Below are positions 1 to 11,394 of a DNA stretch of 64,000 bases, piece by piece. The DNA is from Heterobilharzia americana (Eukaryota > Platyhelminthes > Trematoda > Strigeidida > Schistosomatidae), in contig OX104128.1 of the NCBI GenBank assembly GCA_944470555.2, positions 58,721,257-58,785,256 on the forward strand. Direction: 5' to 3'. The notes under the pieces are model-generated. The model was not told where the DNA came from and made no database searches. It was given only the letters and a program-made list of their open reading frames with translations. The translations under genes and the position numbers were made by a program. Numbering within the stretch: the stretch's first letter is position 1; every line of letters begins with the position of its first letter.

Positions 1-653
1 AGACGGAAAGCTGTTGCTGTTGGACAGTGTAAATCGCTACACTATGATGGAGGTCTGAGGATGAAGTCGTACAGCAGTAAGGTGTCCCCTAGGATGATCA
101 TGAGTAGCATGCTGATACTGCCTTCCCTACCCGGTGGGGGGGGGGGATTGAAGAGGTTGGCTCCAAAAATAGCACACTCCTCCCTGCCTCACGGTCTTAC
201 AGTGTCGGCGGTATAGGCGTTCTCTATCCGGCATCAGAACAGTGAAATCTCACCCCAAAAATCCTCAAGCAGAGATGTCCTATGAACTCTGGGGTCACCA
301 AATCTTTTTCCCTTTCGGGTACCTTAAAAAGATGTTGACTCTGATTAGTAATCGACATGTTTGTTGAATTCTGTCAGTTGTTAGAATTCTTTTGTAAATG
401 CTTCCTGGTTCATATTATAATCACTCAAAACTACAAATTTTGTGCCATTATCAGGTACTTCAGGTGAATATTGTCTTGCTCACTGTGTCTGTGTGTCTAT
501 ATGAGACCGGAAAGGATCAATCATTCATGTACACTTTCAGTTGAGTTGGGATCTTCTACTAACTCAATCTTCTTTTCCTATCTTCGTTATAATGTCATTA
601 CGGAAACCATGATTCTAACATGCTGCCAAAATTCTCTCTGTCTCTCTCTCTGA

Positions 654-691
<38 letters not shown>

Positions 692-940
692 CGCTCCTAA
701 TCCCACGCAATAGCCTCCGTGGTCTTGTTGAGTTTTGCTGTTAAATGAGATGTTAAGAATTTTAAAATTTTTAAGCATAAAGCAAATTGAATTACATATG
801 ACTTTCTAGTGAACATCTCTAGACTGTTGGATAGTAAAGTGCAAAAAATGACCAGCGGATAAAAAAAAGGTTTAGTATAACCCTTGTACGTGTATGGATG
901 ACACCTACCAAAATTAAACAATGAGGCAGTGAATGATACT
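1..940. other. Unassigned sequence, probably intronic
   Basis: No coding or repeat family was recognised here. The only visible structure is a pyrimidine-rich TC/TG low-complexity tract at about 640-695 and a run of ten Gs near 137-146. It lies upstream of the first exon of the Numb-like gene, so it may be intron of that gene. Confidence 0.4.
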
Positions 941-1600
941 GCATGGTTTCCTGAATCTGTTGAACAGTAATTTGAGTATGTTTGGTATGCATTTCCTACT
1001 TGTCAAATGTAAGCCGATGATACTTCAGGATTAGTCTGCTGCAAGTACTCTCAATTTAATGACATGGAGTAAAGTGGTGGAATGTGTCGACGACTTCATT
1101 TATTTCAGGAGGTTTATCAACTCGAATAGTCTGTTTGCTGACAGAATCTGAGGTCGGATAGAGAAGGTCCATTTGGTATTTGTCAACTGGTCGGCGATTA
1201 CACATTAAAGGATGATTGTACTGTGCAGCAATCCATTCTATTATGTTATACGACTCTGTGAGACGGCCGTTGAAAGTAGAAGATATGAAGCAGTTACAGG
1301 TGTTCAATCACGGATGTCTTGGTTTGATGAAATCACTGTATAGGCTATATTGAAGTCAGAGGAAGGGTACTAGGCGATGATTTTGAAACGTGTTACGCAT
1401 ACCCAAGTCACCACCTACCTTGATGTGCGATACTAGAGGAAGTTGAATTCGTTAGCAGACATGAGATCACTCGACAAAGTTGTTGACTGTTAATCTGAGC
1501 CTTATGAAGAGGTGTAGACTGACTGACTGCGGCTGTTGAAAGGATAGTGCTCTCAGTGGTTGAGAACTAACTCTTGGTGATATGGATAGATAATTGGTTC
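940..1600 (+). pseudogene. CR1-like non-LTR retrotransposon fragment (RT C-terminal part)
   Basis: Translated pieces in shifting frames match the region after the reverse transcriptase palm seen better at 11.4-12.6 kb: a MFGMHF-like segment, a KVVECVDDF segment equivalent to the VEH/DQFTYLGS motif, then the ending 'gttgagaactaactcttggtgatatgg' shared with other copies (compare about 4960 and 12360). It has many stops and indels. There is no target-site duplication that I can define, so both ends are approximate. Confidence 0.65.
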
Positions 1601-2049
1601 CAGTAACATAAATGTATTCAGTTCTTGGCGTCTTTTTAAAGCTTGAATATTTTCTTCACTTAGCGTTATGATGTTAACTTTTTTTTTTGGTAAACAAAAT
1701 TGTCACTTCTAGCCAAAGTATACTTATTGATATTATAGTACTACTACTGCCTTTTAAATGTTCAATACATAATTCATTTGTTTCGTTTTATAAAACATTT
1801 ACATGTTCTGTTATCATTTACATGTATCATAGTAGTCATAGAGTAGTATTCAACTGTGTTTTAAACTAATAATAATAATAATAATAGTAATAGTAATATT
1901 GATAAATTTATACCATTATGATGAGGTTTTCATTTGTAAAACCGGAAGTTAAACAGATAGAATTGATTCAAAAAAAATTTTTGTCCTATTTACATTCTTA
2001 CAAATAATTTGATTATTGAATACGCTTAAATGGTTTTGTAATCTGATAG

Positions 2050-2308
2050 ATCCTGGTTCAAGCGTCTGTTGTTTCAACAATAAACTCTACGCCAACTTCA
2101 CCCTTTCTTGGTGGACCACCAATAGCTGCACCAACTGTATCTTCTGTATATAATCCTTCTGCATGGATGGTTACCTATCCAAAATCACAACAACAGTTGA
2201 ATAGATCTATAATTCAACACAATACACCTAGATTCAGTTCACATACCAGTGCAGAAGTTATTTCTCAGTCAAGTTTAAGTAATCCTACAATTGGTGTATT
2301 AAAATCAG
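2050..2308 (+). CDS. Internal exon of a Numb-like endocytic adaptor gene
   Basis: An open frame of about 86 codons, free of repeat similarity, ends at a consensus donor (exon ...TCAG / gtgagt at 2309). It encodes a Ser/Thr/Pro/Gln-rich, low-complexity stretch including SPFLGGPPIAAPTVSS and NPSAW. The last base leaves phase 1, which matches the acceptor at 15635 and rebuilds a Gly codon. The 5' end is uncertain: an in-frame TAG at 2047-2049 limits it, and acceptors ending at 2049 or 2062 are possible. Low-complexity composition fits the disordered tail of an adaptor protein. The exon itself shows no catalytic or binding domain; assignment rests on the exon it joins. Confidence 0.55.
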
Positions 2309-2364
2309 GTGAGTGAAAGAATTTTCTGTTTATTGGAAAACAAAAGGGTTTTTTGTGTGACATG

Positions 2365-2890
2365 AGAAGGCTTAAGGTGTCTGACCGTTGTTACCTTCTA
2401 AGCGTAGACCGTGTATTGTGAGTTAGGTGTAGATTTTTAGGGAGGAACGATAAGCTAGTCAGTGATGAGACCGTGAACCGTCATCGACCGAGATGGGTGA
2501 GACATATGTTATGCATGCCTAGGCAACGTCTGCTTCGTCGTGCTATGTTGGCCGAAGTAAGTCTAGGCTGGAAAAACACTCAGGATGACTAAAATAGAAC
2601 ATGGAATCAGAGCATGAGCCATGTAAAAAGATGCAGACCAGCCATTCGGGGTCCATGTGGCAATATAAACCAGTGGCTCAGAGTCGACCTCAGTGTTGCA
2701 GATGTATCCACATTTTATCTTCAGGCTAATTGCTCTACTGAATTCAGCATTTTCTCATTCCTCCTTCATCTCTTTGACTACTGTTTACTGCTTTTCATCT
2801 CTCATCTTACTCCTTTGTTACTTGTGTTGCGCTAATATGAGGTGTAGTGGACTGTAATGCCTGGTCCTATGTTAATAATATTGATGATGA
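2365..2890 (+). pseudogene. CR1-like retrotransposon 3' fragment
   Basis: Begins within the conserved 'tctgaccgttgttaccttc' region (VFDHRCL-type) and runs through the RVLGR, DEVVNRHRLRW and LRRAML segments to the 3' untranslated end. The end 'atgcctggtcctatgttaat' matches the end of the copy near 12600. Frames are broken. It is a 5'-truncated, dead copy. Confidence 0.65.
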
Positions 2891-3590
2891 CTTGTTGACA
2901 GGTTAGGTGTGCAAATAGAGCAGTTATGTATTATGAGTTACTTCAAAACTAGACGAACATATTATCTCATATAACTTCCAAAATTAAACCAACAATCAAC
3001 ACAAATCATATTGTTATAGGTTATTGTTGAATTAGATTAGCGGAAGATTATCGTCTACTTCAACTGTAATCATTCATCATTCTCAGCGTGCAGATGACTC
3101 GATATTCATTTGTCATCTCAAAAGGTTCTTAGACAGAAACATAGTTACCAGTGTCCAACACATATCATATTTCTTGGCACATGAAGGTGATATTTCACTA
3201 TATTTGTGTAGCAAGTATCAGGAAAGCTAATTATACTACTCAAAATAATCTACTTAGACTTACACATTTGTGAAAATTATCCTCTAAGGTGATGACAGTT
3301 ACTACTTATTCACTAGAAATGTCCACTTCAGCGGTTTTTATTTGACTAATGGATGTAACTCCAATTACGTTGAATTTCTCAGAGATTGACTTGTTACCGG
3401 GAAAAGTATCTGCCTAACTTGGAATACTCAGACAACACTTCGGTTAAGCATGAATGCTGATAAGTTGATTAAGAGTTTTGTAAAGGTTTCGAGTAAGAAT
3501 TAGAGTACATTTGGTGTGTGTTTAACACTTGTCTGATGTAGGACAATGCTTCAGAAGTGATCTACAAAGACTAGTAGGTAAGCATGAGGG

Positions 3591-3591
<1 letters not shown>

Positions 3592-3635
<44 letters not shown>
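3592..3635 (+). repeat. (TG)n microsatellite
   Basis: About 22 uninterrupted TG units. Confidence 0.95.
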
Positions 3636-3639
<4 letters not shown>

Positions 3640-3721
3640 GGTAGAGTTTATTAACTATGTCATCTATTCGGAAAGTTGGGTCAACTTTGACGAAGTGAAA
3701 TGAAGTTGGATTAGATGAGAA

Positions 3722-3725
<4 letters not shown>

Positions 3726-3761
<36 letters not shown>
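3726..3761 (+). repeat. (GA)n microsatellite
   Basis: About 18 uninterrupted GA units, 90 bp after the TG array. Confidence 0.95.
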
Positions 3762-4060
3762 CTTAACAAAACAGTGAAAATTGCCCAAAATGGTATGTCC
3801 ACACAAATATTATTGATTTTTACCCGTATCAGCCGTGATGTTCTGTTATTGATTCGTAATACCTAAAGATTTGTCTGTCTGTTGTTCTTACCTTACATGT
3901 CCGTATATTATGGAAAATGATATTGAATCTGATTGGGAAGATAGTTGAGCATAGTTAGTTATGAGAATCAATGTACAATTTGAAAGTTTTTTTTTTCACG
4001 AAGTATTGAATTGCGATTCATTAACTTGGAAAGTCGAATCCCACCCAGTAATACTAGTAG

Positions 4061-4345
4061 TAGTGTAGTGGGGGTTGCTGATCACAATGGATATAAGTAG
4101 TATATGTTCAGAGAGCGGCAGAAATCATAGACGATTACCAGCGATAGGTAAACATTCTGCTCAGAGAAACGCAAGAGACAATGTGGGTGTATTAAGAGCG
4201 AATAAAGGTAGAAGCAGAAGAGGAAATGAAGCACACTGTGAAAATGACTTAGTGCAGGGTGTACAATATTTGATGACTACTGTACAAGATGTCAATAATA
4301 AAAATTCCTTCCTTCGTCTCCGTCTTGTTTTTTCCTACAGTAGGA
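4061..4345 (+). repeat. Unclassified dispersed repeat, copy 1
   Basis: Similar, base for base with indels, to the reverse complement of 34930-35232. Both copies start near 'gtagtgggg..ttgct.at.acaa' and share 'ggatataagtagtata'. Each translates a related peptide (MLIT.DISSI...GRNH). I do not recognise the family. It abuts a CR1-like fragment here and a PLE fragment at 35 kb, so it may be its own element. Confidence 0.5.
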
Positions 4346-5185
4346 CTTTCTATATGTCTAGAGTGTAGTGGTTGAGTGTGTCGACCAGTTCACTTACCTG
4401 GGAAGTAGGATCGGCCGTGCTCTGGTGTGTTGGTCAGTGGTCGACGAAATCTCTGCACGCATACAAAAGGTTCGGTTGACTTTTGCTAACTCACACCACC
4501 TGTGGCGGCGCCATGATATCCGATTGTCTGTTAAAGGTTGCGTGTACTGCACAACAGTCCGGTCTGTTTTACTGTATGGCTGTGAAACATGGCCATCGGA
4601 GGTGGAAGACATGAGAAGTCTTCAAGTATTTGACCACCGTTGTCTTCGTAGTATATGCCGTATTCTGTGATGTCACCACGTTAGTAACGCAGATGTCAGG
4701 TGTAGAGTTTTAGGGAGAAGAGGTAAGTCAGTTGACGAGATTATGAACCATCATAGACTGAAATAGTTGGCTGTGACATGTGCCACCGTCTGCCTCATCA
4801 CACAATGCTGGTCGAAGTAGACTCAGTCTGGAAAAAGGCTCGAGGCGGTCAGGCTTAAGCATGGCATCAATGTCTGAAGTGTTTGACTGTTGGTTTAAGC
4901 CATGTGAGGCGATGCAGACTAGGTGGTTGGGGTCGGCGGGACAAGAGGAACCAGTGGTTGGAGACTGACTCTAGGTGATATGGCTCAATACCGATGTCAC
5001 TGGCGCAGATGTCGAACCTCACCATTTTCTCATTCTTCCTTTCTCCCTTTTAGTACTGTATATTTCTTTTGATTGGATTTTCTTCTCTTCATCTTCCATT
5101 TCACTGCCTTTTTTTTTACTTAATGTACTGATATGAGCTATGGTAACTCGAACCTTTACTTAATGCCTAGCCTTAGGTTGATTTC
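4346..5185 (+). pseudogene. CR1-like non-LTR retrotransposon 3' part
   Basis: A 100-residue open stretch (4368-4670) holds the family signature in order: VDQFTYLGS, SARIQKVRLTFANSHHLWRR, RSVLLYGCETWP and LQVFDHRCLRSICR. It continues, with stops, through RVLGRRGKSVDE and LTLGDMAQ to a 3' UTR ending near 5185. Only the region downstream of the RT palm remains, so it cannot be active. Plus strand, inside the host gene intron. Confidence 0.8.
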
Positions 5186-5199
5186 GATGAATATATAGA

Positions 5200-5685
5200 T
5201 GATTAACAATGTGTCCGGACAAATTTTAGCTTAAATCACTACAATTTAGTTAACTAGTTTTCGATAGATAATTAAATTGTTATTGATTTACAACTTACAC
5301 GATATATCTGATAGATTGATTGACCTTTTTCAGAGCAATATAGATTGATTGCCAAATATACACAGAATAGTGATCATGAATATATTTTGCATTTTATTAA
5401 TCAATCCATAAATTGAAAATTCTTTTTATTCAACCTCTTAGTAGTTACTAATTCACTCAATAATGATAATTTATAAAAATACAAAATTACTTCTATATAT
5501 TAATGTCTGTTAGTATCATATTTGTGAGAATACAGGTGGATGAACAAGAAAGAATAACAATGAATAAAATCCTTTTTTTATTTTTTATTTTATTATGATT
5601 GGTTGAGATATTTACAAGTTGGGATTTATTAGTAATCAATAAAAATGCTAGAAATAACCTTCTTTCAGTTTTCAAGTTGTTATTC
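5200..5685. other. AT-rich sequence, nothing recognised
   Basis: Very AT-rich with T-runs. No coding potential or family similarity was seen. Confidence 0.4.
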
Positions 5686-5885
5686 ATCATAGACTGACAT
5701 CAGTTAGAGGAACAAAGGAAACCTGAGAGCACTGGATAACTGTTTCGTCCCTCTAGTATGGGACTCCTCAGCAGTGCACACCCATGACCCTACACCAGCA
5801 GGGATCGAACCCGTGACCTTCAGTGCGTTACCATTGAGCTAGCCACTGGGTCAGAATCCAATGCTCCATATTTCCAACTTCTGTT
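5685..5885 (-). mobile_element. Family 3 tRNA-like/hammerhead repeat
   Basis: Read on the minus strand, a tRNA-like head (B-box GGTTCGATCCC) is followed by a hammerhead ribozyme, then a tail with the conserved 'ctgatgtcagtctatgatgaataacaacttg' type ending. It is one of about a dozen copies of the same family in the window. The head is partly deleted between A-box and B-box. Ends are approximate. Confidence 0.7.
5729..5777 (-). ncRNA. Hammerhead ribozyme, family 3, core intact
   Basis: On the minus strand: stem I 5' strand GCACTG, core CTGAGGA, stem II GTCCC/GGGAC (5 bp) with an 8-nt loop, core GAA, a short stem III, cleavage triplet ATC, and stem I 3' strand CAGTGC, six perfect pairs. Known rule: the core is CUGANGA...GAA with an NUH cleavage site, and all are present. 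One mismatch (C/A) lies in the short stem III. Confidence 0.8.
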
Positions 5886-6084
5886 AGCCCTTTCAGTTTG
5901 TTTGTTTTTTTTATTAGAAAAAAAAAGGGTCAAATAAAGTTAAAATGACAAGTAAATATCATTACTAGCAACTAATGTTGTATACTTTAAGGGGATATAT
6001 TAACTGAAGACTACTATTGTTTCTGGGTAATTGTTAGTAGTATTGTTAAAATACATATAAATTTTGCAATTCATACAACATTTA

Positions 6085-6216
6085 AGTTCATTTAACAAAT
6101 TTGAATTAAAGCAAGAAGAAGAAAAAAGCATCTTTATAGAATAAAACATGAACTCATTTCATTTCACGGACTTTCATCAGCTGAAAACAGTCTACAGTTC
6201 AAATGAAATATATCGG

Positions 6217-6279
<63 letters not shown>

Positions 6280-6281
6280 CA

Positions 6282-6338
<57 letters not shown>

Positions 6339-6356
6339 TTAATAATAATAATAATA
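6085..6356 (+). repeat. Repeat fragment followed by a (CTA)n/(AAT)n array
   Basis: Bases 6130-6215 resemble 7560-7650 and the reverse complement of 10010-10100 ('atgaactcatttcatttcacgg...tttcatcagctg'). At 6217 this runs into about 40 CTA units with two CTACCA interruptions, then AAT units. The array starts where the other copies continue with non-repetitive sequence holding a few AAT/TAG units, so expansion from within the element is plausible. Confidence 0.75.
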
Positions 6357-6364
6357 ACGTAATA

Positions 6365-7275
6365 TGACAGATGAAATGAGCCTAGAATATTTGGATTTCA
6401 TCAATGATGATTTATGTCATATGTCTCACAAACTTGAAGATCTACAAGCGAAAATTAACAAGTTGGCAGAAGAGGTTAGATAGGGCAGGGAAGCGAAGAT
6501 CACACTTCCTTCAGGTGAACTATAGAGAAGACAGAGGCGATCAAGGTACCCAACTAACAACAACAAAAAGCACCAAACACTATCAATGGGAGAAATCTAA
6601 AGCAAGTTGCCACTTTCATCTACCTACCCATCTAGGCAGCATCGTCCCAATTACAGGTGGTGGCTGCGGCACAAATGAGAATATTAAAGCCAAGATTGGA
6701 AAGATAGCAAGACAGGCCTTTCTTCGTCAATCTGTGGAGATCTACTACACTGCACTCATCATAAGAAAGAAGATCCGGATTTCCAACACTAATTTCAGTC
6801 AAGTTAGTCAGTGATTCTATGTGATGGTTACGAAAAACATTTCCAACAGACTGCAGATATCATACATCAACAGCTGCCATCTACACTCACTCCAGACTGA
6901 TACTCAAGATGGAGGTCAGATGGTCAGAATAATAAGAATAAGCAACAAGGAACTCACTGTAGCTGGCAACGAACCAATGAAGCAAGAATCTATCGCCCAA
7001 CAAATATGCAGAAGAAGAAGAAGGTGGTGGTGGGTTAAATTGGACGTGCGCTGAGAAGATGGTTTGGGGACATCACGCGTCAGGCCAAGTGAGACCGTCG
7101 AGCGTAACTCAAATGGGAAACGACAAGGTAGGCATCCGAGGGTGACACGGCGGAGATTGTGTGAGGAAGAAATGAAAGCTTCTTGGCAGTCATCCAGCCA
7201 GGTTGAGAAGACTGGAGAGAAGAGAGTGCAAATAGTGATGTGTTCCACTTGGGAACCCAGAGGACAAATGATAGT
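6365..7275 (+). pseudogene. RTE-like (SR2-like) retrotransposon, RT C-terminal half
   Basis: Broken frames give, in order: a degenerate FADDL region (DFINDDLCHMSHKLEDLQAK), a VNVEKTEVM-type segment, HLGSIVP.TGG...KIGKIARQAFL, IRISNTN, then ELTVAGNEP and the WNPNGKRQGRHPRVTRRRLCEEE C-terminal motif. It ends with the 'tgttcca.ttgggaacccagaggacaaa' 3' terminus common to all RTE copies in this window. Frameshifts and stops make it dead. The pentanucleotide-like stretch GGGCAGGGAAGC at 6483 marks where other copies have expanded repeats. Confidence 0.8.
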
Positions 7276-7279
7276 CAAG

Positions 7280-7800
7280 GAAATAATGACATAGCATGCT
7301 TTACATATGTAGGAATAAATGGAGATTGGAAATCTAGGAAGTACAGAAATAATAATCACAAATCTTACTCAAGATCAATGGGAATTTATATCTGATAAGA
7401 TGGAAAATTCTAAAGCTGTGGAAAAGGGTGGGGAGCGGCAGGCAGCAAACAAGCCGGAGTGTCCAAGAAGGGGTTGTTGAAGAGCCGGTAAATTACATAA
7501 CCTACATATGGAAGCATATTAAGCTGAGTGATTAGTAGTCACTAGGTAATTAATGAAGAGATAAACAATGCAAGAATAAAGACATTTACAGAATAGAATG
7601 AGCTAATTTCTTATTTCACTCCAGATAGCCTACAATTCAAGTCAAGTATTGGTAGTAATAATGAGATAAAATACTTTAAATACGTAGAGATAAATAAAAA
7701 ATTGAAATCCAGGATTAATAATAAAGTAGTAAGTCAGTTAAGGAAACATAGGATTAATCATCACATATCTCTAATATCTTACTAAATAAGACGGAAATGA
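7280..7800 (+). repeat. PLE-associated flanking repeat (two partial copies)
   Basis: Bases 7290-7430 and 7545-7800 share sequence with each other in part and with the reverse complement of 9830-10115 (for example 'aggattaataataa', 'catctgataagatggaaaatt'). In the minus-strand copy the repeat follows the PLE endonuclease end; here it precedes the PLE RT. Repeats on both sides fit the terminal repeats known for Penelope-like elements. That reading is inference. Confidence 0.5.
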
Positions 7801-7974
7801 AAAGACCCTATGTCTTGGATTGTCATGTCCCATTCAAACGGGTTAATCGAAATGATAGAGAAATGCACTTTGAAAGCCTATGCTAACCACTTCACAATTT
7901 AAAGCGTATAGATTTGAATAAAAGGAGATAGTGGATATTGCCAATCAGTTTTGCATATTTCTCTAATATCAACA

Positions 7975-9560
7975 GTCAAAGATCCTGACTAAGGAGCTTA
8001 TGTTGGCGCTAAAAAAAAAGTGCTGTACAAGAATGATGAAGTTGTTATAACTGCAGCCGATAAGGGGCTTTGTGTCGGTCATGGAATAAAAATCACTACT
8101 TGCATAAAATGCTGATGATTTTGGGGGATACACGTCCACATTTAAACTTGATAGATCTCAAAAGGATGCAACAATTTCAATTGAAAACAAAGAAGTAAGC
8201 GAGCACCTCAGGAAACTTAAAGAAACAATCAATTGATGGAGCACAACTGTCATTCATGTGCGGCCTTCTAAAAAAAAAATCCATAAGTTCAGTGTTCCTT
8301 TGAGATCCATTTTGTCTATGATAAATTCACCTTGTGATAAACTGGCTTGTTGATTAGCAAAGAGACTGGAACCCATCAGAAAATGGTTCGCCAATCACAA
8401 CTAAAGAACTGGATAGATTAGATAAACTCATGATATCATTTGATGCTTCCTCATTGTTTACGATCATACCTGTGGATGAAACGATAGACCTAATCTATTA
8501 TCAGTCTGATCTACTGCCATTGCCCAAAACAGAACTCGAACAATTACTGCTGTGTAAAAAAGGTGTTAAGTTCCAGTTTCATCAACTACAATGGCAAACT
8601 AATGGAGTGGCTATGGGTTCACCACTACGACCTATCCTTGCTGATATATTCATGACTTATCTCGAGTGAACAAGTCTGGACTCTGCGATCAAGTAGACGA
8701 TATAATGCTACGCGGGTATGTCAATGATACTTTCATTGTTTCTGATAATATGAATTATGCGTCAAAGCTGTTCAACACCTTCAACCAAGTTCATCCAAAT
8801 ATGAATTTTACAAATGAATATGGAAAATGAGGACAGATTCGGTTTTTTAGATCTAAGTATAAAATGGAGATGTAATGGTACAGTTGAGAAAACTATCCCC
8901 AAGAAAGACACATGAACTGGTCAGTACCCTCACTACAATACTTTCTTTTCTGTTAGCCGGCCATAAAGGTGGTTTGGTCAGGATGTTACTCACTAGACTA
9001 AGAACGCTGTGCTCAAAAAGATAAACAAGAAGAAGAATTCGGTGTAATTGAGAATGAATATTCGAAGAAATTCATTATGAGTCATGGAAAAGAGTTTATT
9101 GAGAGATCAAAACATCCAACCGTTGAGAGGAAGCCTGTTTTCCCTCATCTAGCATTCAAAGGTGATGAGACATCTGAAATAATAGACAGAAGAATAAAAG
9201 CTGCATTGAGAACGAGCTCCTCTGCTCCAAAACCGGTCTCAGTCTACAATACAGTGTACTCAATAACACAGTCAAAAGTAGACCAATACCCATCTTACGT
9301 CAATTCCAACTGCGTATATGAATCAATTCACCTGTGCTTGTGAAAGCAAGTACATAGAACGGACTGAAAGAAGGTTGTCTACTCGATTTTATGAGTATAT
9401 TCCAAGAAAAAACACAATCACTATGGACCTGATAGGAACAGGACATCAAGTAGATGTTTCTTAATCCCCTTTGGGGATAATCGACGGACGAAGAACGCCA
9501 TGTTAATTGAGGTTTGAGTAGGTTGTCATTATCAAACATTTTCAAGCTGACCTATGTGCC
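7975..9560 (+). pseudogene. Penelope-like element A: RT plus GIY-YIG endonuclease remnant
   Basis: Fragmented frames give a near-complete PLE order. A TAADKG motif lies at about 8050, PSKKKIHKFSVPLRSI at 8265-8310, and the RT palm segment MISFDASSLFTIIPV to GVAMGSPLRPILADIF at 8430-8660. At 8717-8728 the catalytic box reads YVND instead of YVDD. A FLDLSIKWR segment and KPVFPHLAFKGDE linker follow, then NSNCVY...CACESKYIERTERRLSTRFYEY, where the usual YIG is YIE, and GTGHQVD at 9440. PLEs use this RT with a GIY-YIG nuclease for target-primed insertion. Loss of a catalytic Asp, a damaged YIG and many frameshifts show it is dead. Confidence 0.85.
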
Positions 9561-9829
9561 AAGAAGGAGACTGTAATTATCCTTTCTTTACTTTGGTAAC
9601 TGTATATAATCTTTTCTTTTGACTACATCATCTCTTCATTAATTACTTACTGACTGTTAATCACTTGATGATTTTCTAATTTTTCATATAATTACTCAGC
9701 CTACTACTTCTTAAAGTCCCTTCTTTTACACTGATTTTCATTTTGAAATGATGGAGAATACTTGTAGCTCAAAGAATGCAATGCAACCAAAATTCTCGTT
9801 TGTTTACCTCCTGCTAACTCCACAGCTCC

Positions 9830-10115
9830 ATAATTTTCTATTTTATCAGATATAAATGGTCATTGATTTTGACTAAGATATGTGATTATTAATCCTATGT
9901 CTCCTTGACTGACTTACAACCTTATTATTAATCCTAGATTTCAAGTCTTCATTTATTTCTACGTGTTTAAAGTATGTTATATTATTACTACTACTAATAA
10001 CTCATTTCAGTTGTAGGCAGTTTGTAGTTGATGAAAAGGCCGTGAAATAAGAAATGAACTCATTATATTCTGTGAATATCTTTATTCTTGCACTGTTCAA
10101 CTTTGTCAAGGGAAT
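9830..10115 (-). repeat. PLE-associated flanking repeat, minus-strand copy
   Basis: The reverse complement matches 7545-7800 over most of its length, including 'aggattaataataa' and the 'tgcaagaataaaga' start. It lies directly after the endonuclease end of PLE copy A'. Confidence 0.6.
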
Positions 10116-10119
10116 TAAA

Positions 10120-10625
10120 TGTATGAAATTAGTGAAAAGATGATGCAATCAAAAGAAAAAGGAAGACTATATGCATTCATATGCAGAAAATTATCTACAG
10201 TTATAATCAGGATAAAGAAAGGTTAACTACAGTCACTTTCTGAGTACCATAGGTCAGGTTGAAAATGTTTGATAATGACAACCTACTCAAACCTTAATAA
10301 ACATGGCATTCTTCGTCTGTCGATTATCCCCAAAGGGGATTAAGAAACATCTACTTGATGTCCTGTTCCTATCAGGTCCATAGTGATTGTGTTTTTCTTG
10401 GAATATACTCATAAAATCGAGTAGACAACCTTCTTTCAGTCCGTTCTATGTACTTGCTTTCACAAGCACAGGTGAATTGATTCATATACGCAGTTGGAAT
10501 TGACGTAAGATGGGTATTGGTCTACTTTTGACTGTGTTATTGAGTACACTGTATTGTAGACTGAGACCGGTTTTGGAGCAGAGGAGCTCGTTCTCAATGC
10601 AGCTTTTATTCTTCTGTCTACTGTT
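10120..10625 (-). pseudogene. Penelope-like element A', endonuclease end, inverted copy
   Basis: The reverse complement repeats 9184-9690 with only a few mismatches in the coding part (same YIE-type GIY-YIG remnant, same GTGHQVDVS stop). Similarity fades in the AT-rich tail. It forms an inverted pair with element A, separated by about 560 bp. Near identity suggests either a recent duplication or gene conversion, since A itself is heavily decayed. Confidence 0.85.
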
Positions 10626-10639
10626 TCAATTGTTTCAAC

Positions 10640-11150
10640 TTTTGGGTCTTAGGTTTGATTCCTAGAGGGATGTGTTCATTGCTAAAGAGCTCGTTACTAG
10701 TACGAAACAGTTGTCTTGTGCTGTTAGTTTTTCAATGCTTTCCGAACTAATGCTAGTCTATGATGAATACCAATCTGGGAAGAATCATTCTTGTCTATTG
10801 TAACAAAATATCACTCAGCCTAGTGCTTTTGGATAATACAGTGTAGTCCTGAACATGCGTTTCATCCGATTCGGAACTCATCAACTACATATACCTGATT
10901 GATCCTGTTCCCATTAGCTTAGTGGACAACGCTCTAGGATTCGAAACGATAGGTGCTGTGTGTCACTCAGTGGAATGTACCTACATGCACCTGATGTGTT
11001 CCTAATATGGTGAAACCCCGCATCCTAGGTCCCAATGCCGGCCCAGAATGAGGTCGTAGGTTGTAACGAGAGACTTCCGCGTAGGTGTATGTTTGCCTAC
11101 GGAAGCTGATCAATTCGGTCGAATCAACGACGCAAAATTACAGGCTATAG
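10640..11150 (+). mobile_element. Degenerate tRNA-like/hammerhead repeat fragments
   Basis: 10645-10780 matches family 3 from the B-box ('ggtttgattcctag') through a damaged ribozyme ('tactagtacgaaacagttgtc') to the tail ('agtctatgatgaatacc'). 10915-11150 contains weak family 1-like pieces ('gcttagtggacaacgct', 'gatcaattcggtcgaatcaacgacg'). No intact ribozyme. Confidence 0.5.
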
Positions 11151-11394
11151 CATCACTGAACTTATTTGAATGACAGTCAATTTACTAATCTATTGTAAAA
11201 CAGCTTCATTAATTTTTTTATAAAGTATTACCATCATGTTACAACTTTTAATTGAGTAGGTATCAAGTCACTGTGATGAAACAATGTTCCACCGAATACA
11301 TATCAAAGTATATATTACCTAGTGATGCTTCAAACTTGAGAATAAAAGTCAATAGTGAAACGAGACGGTTACCTTTTATGAGGAAGAAGATGGT

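Noticed and set aside
6148..6342. Open frame coding poly-tyrosine
   Set aside because: It is a (CTA)n microsatellite read in one frame.
7280..7800. Hammerhead in the PLE flanking repeat
   Set aside because: CTGATAAG and GAAAA strings are present, but no stem II or stem I can be formed between them.
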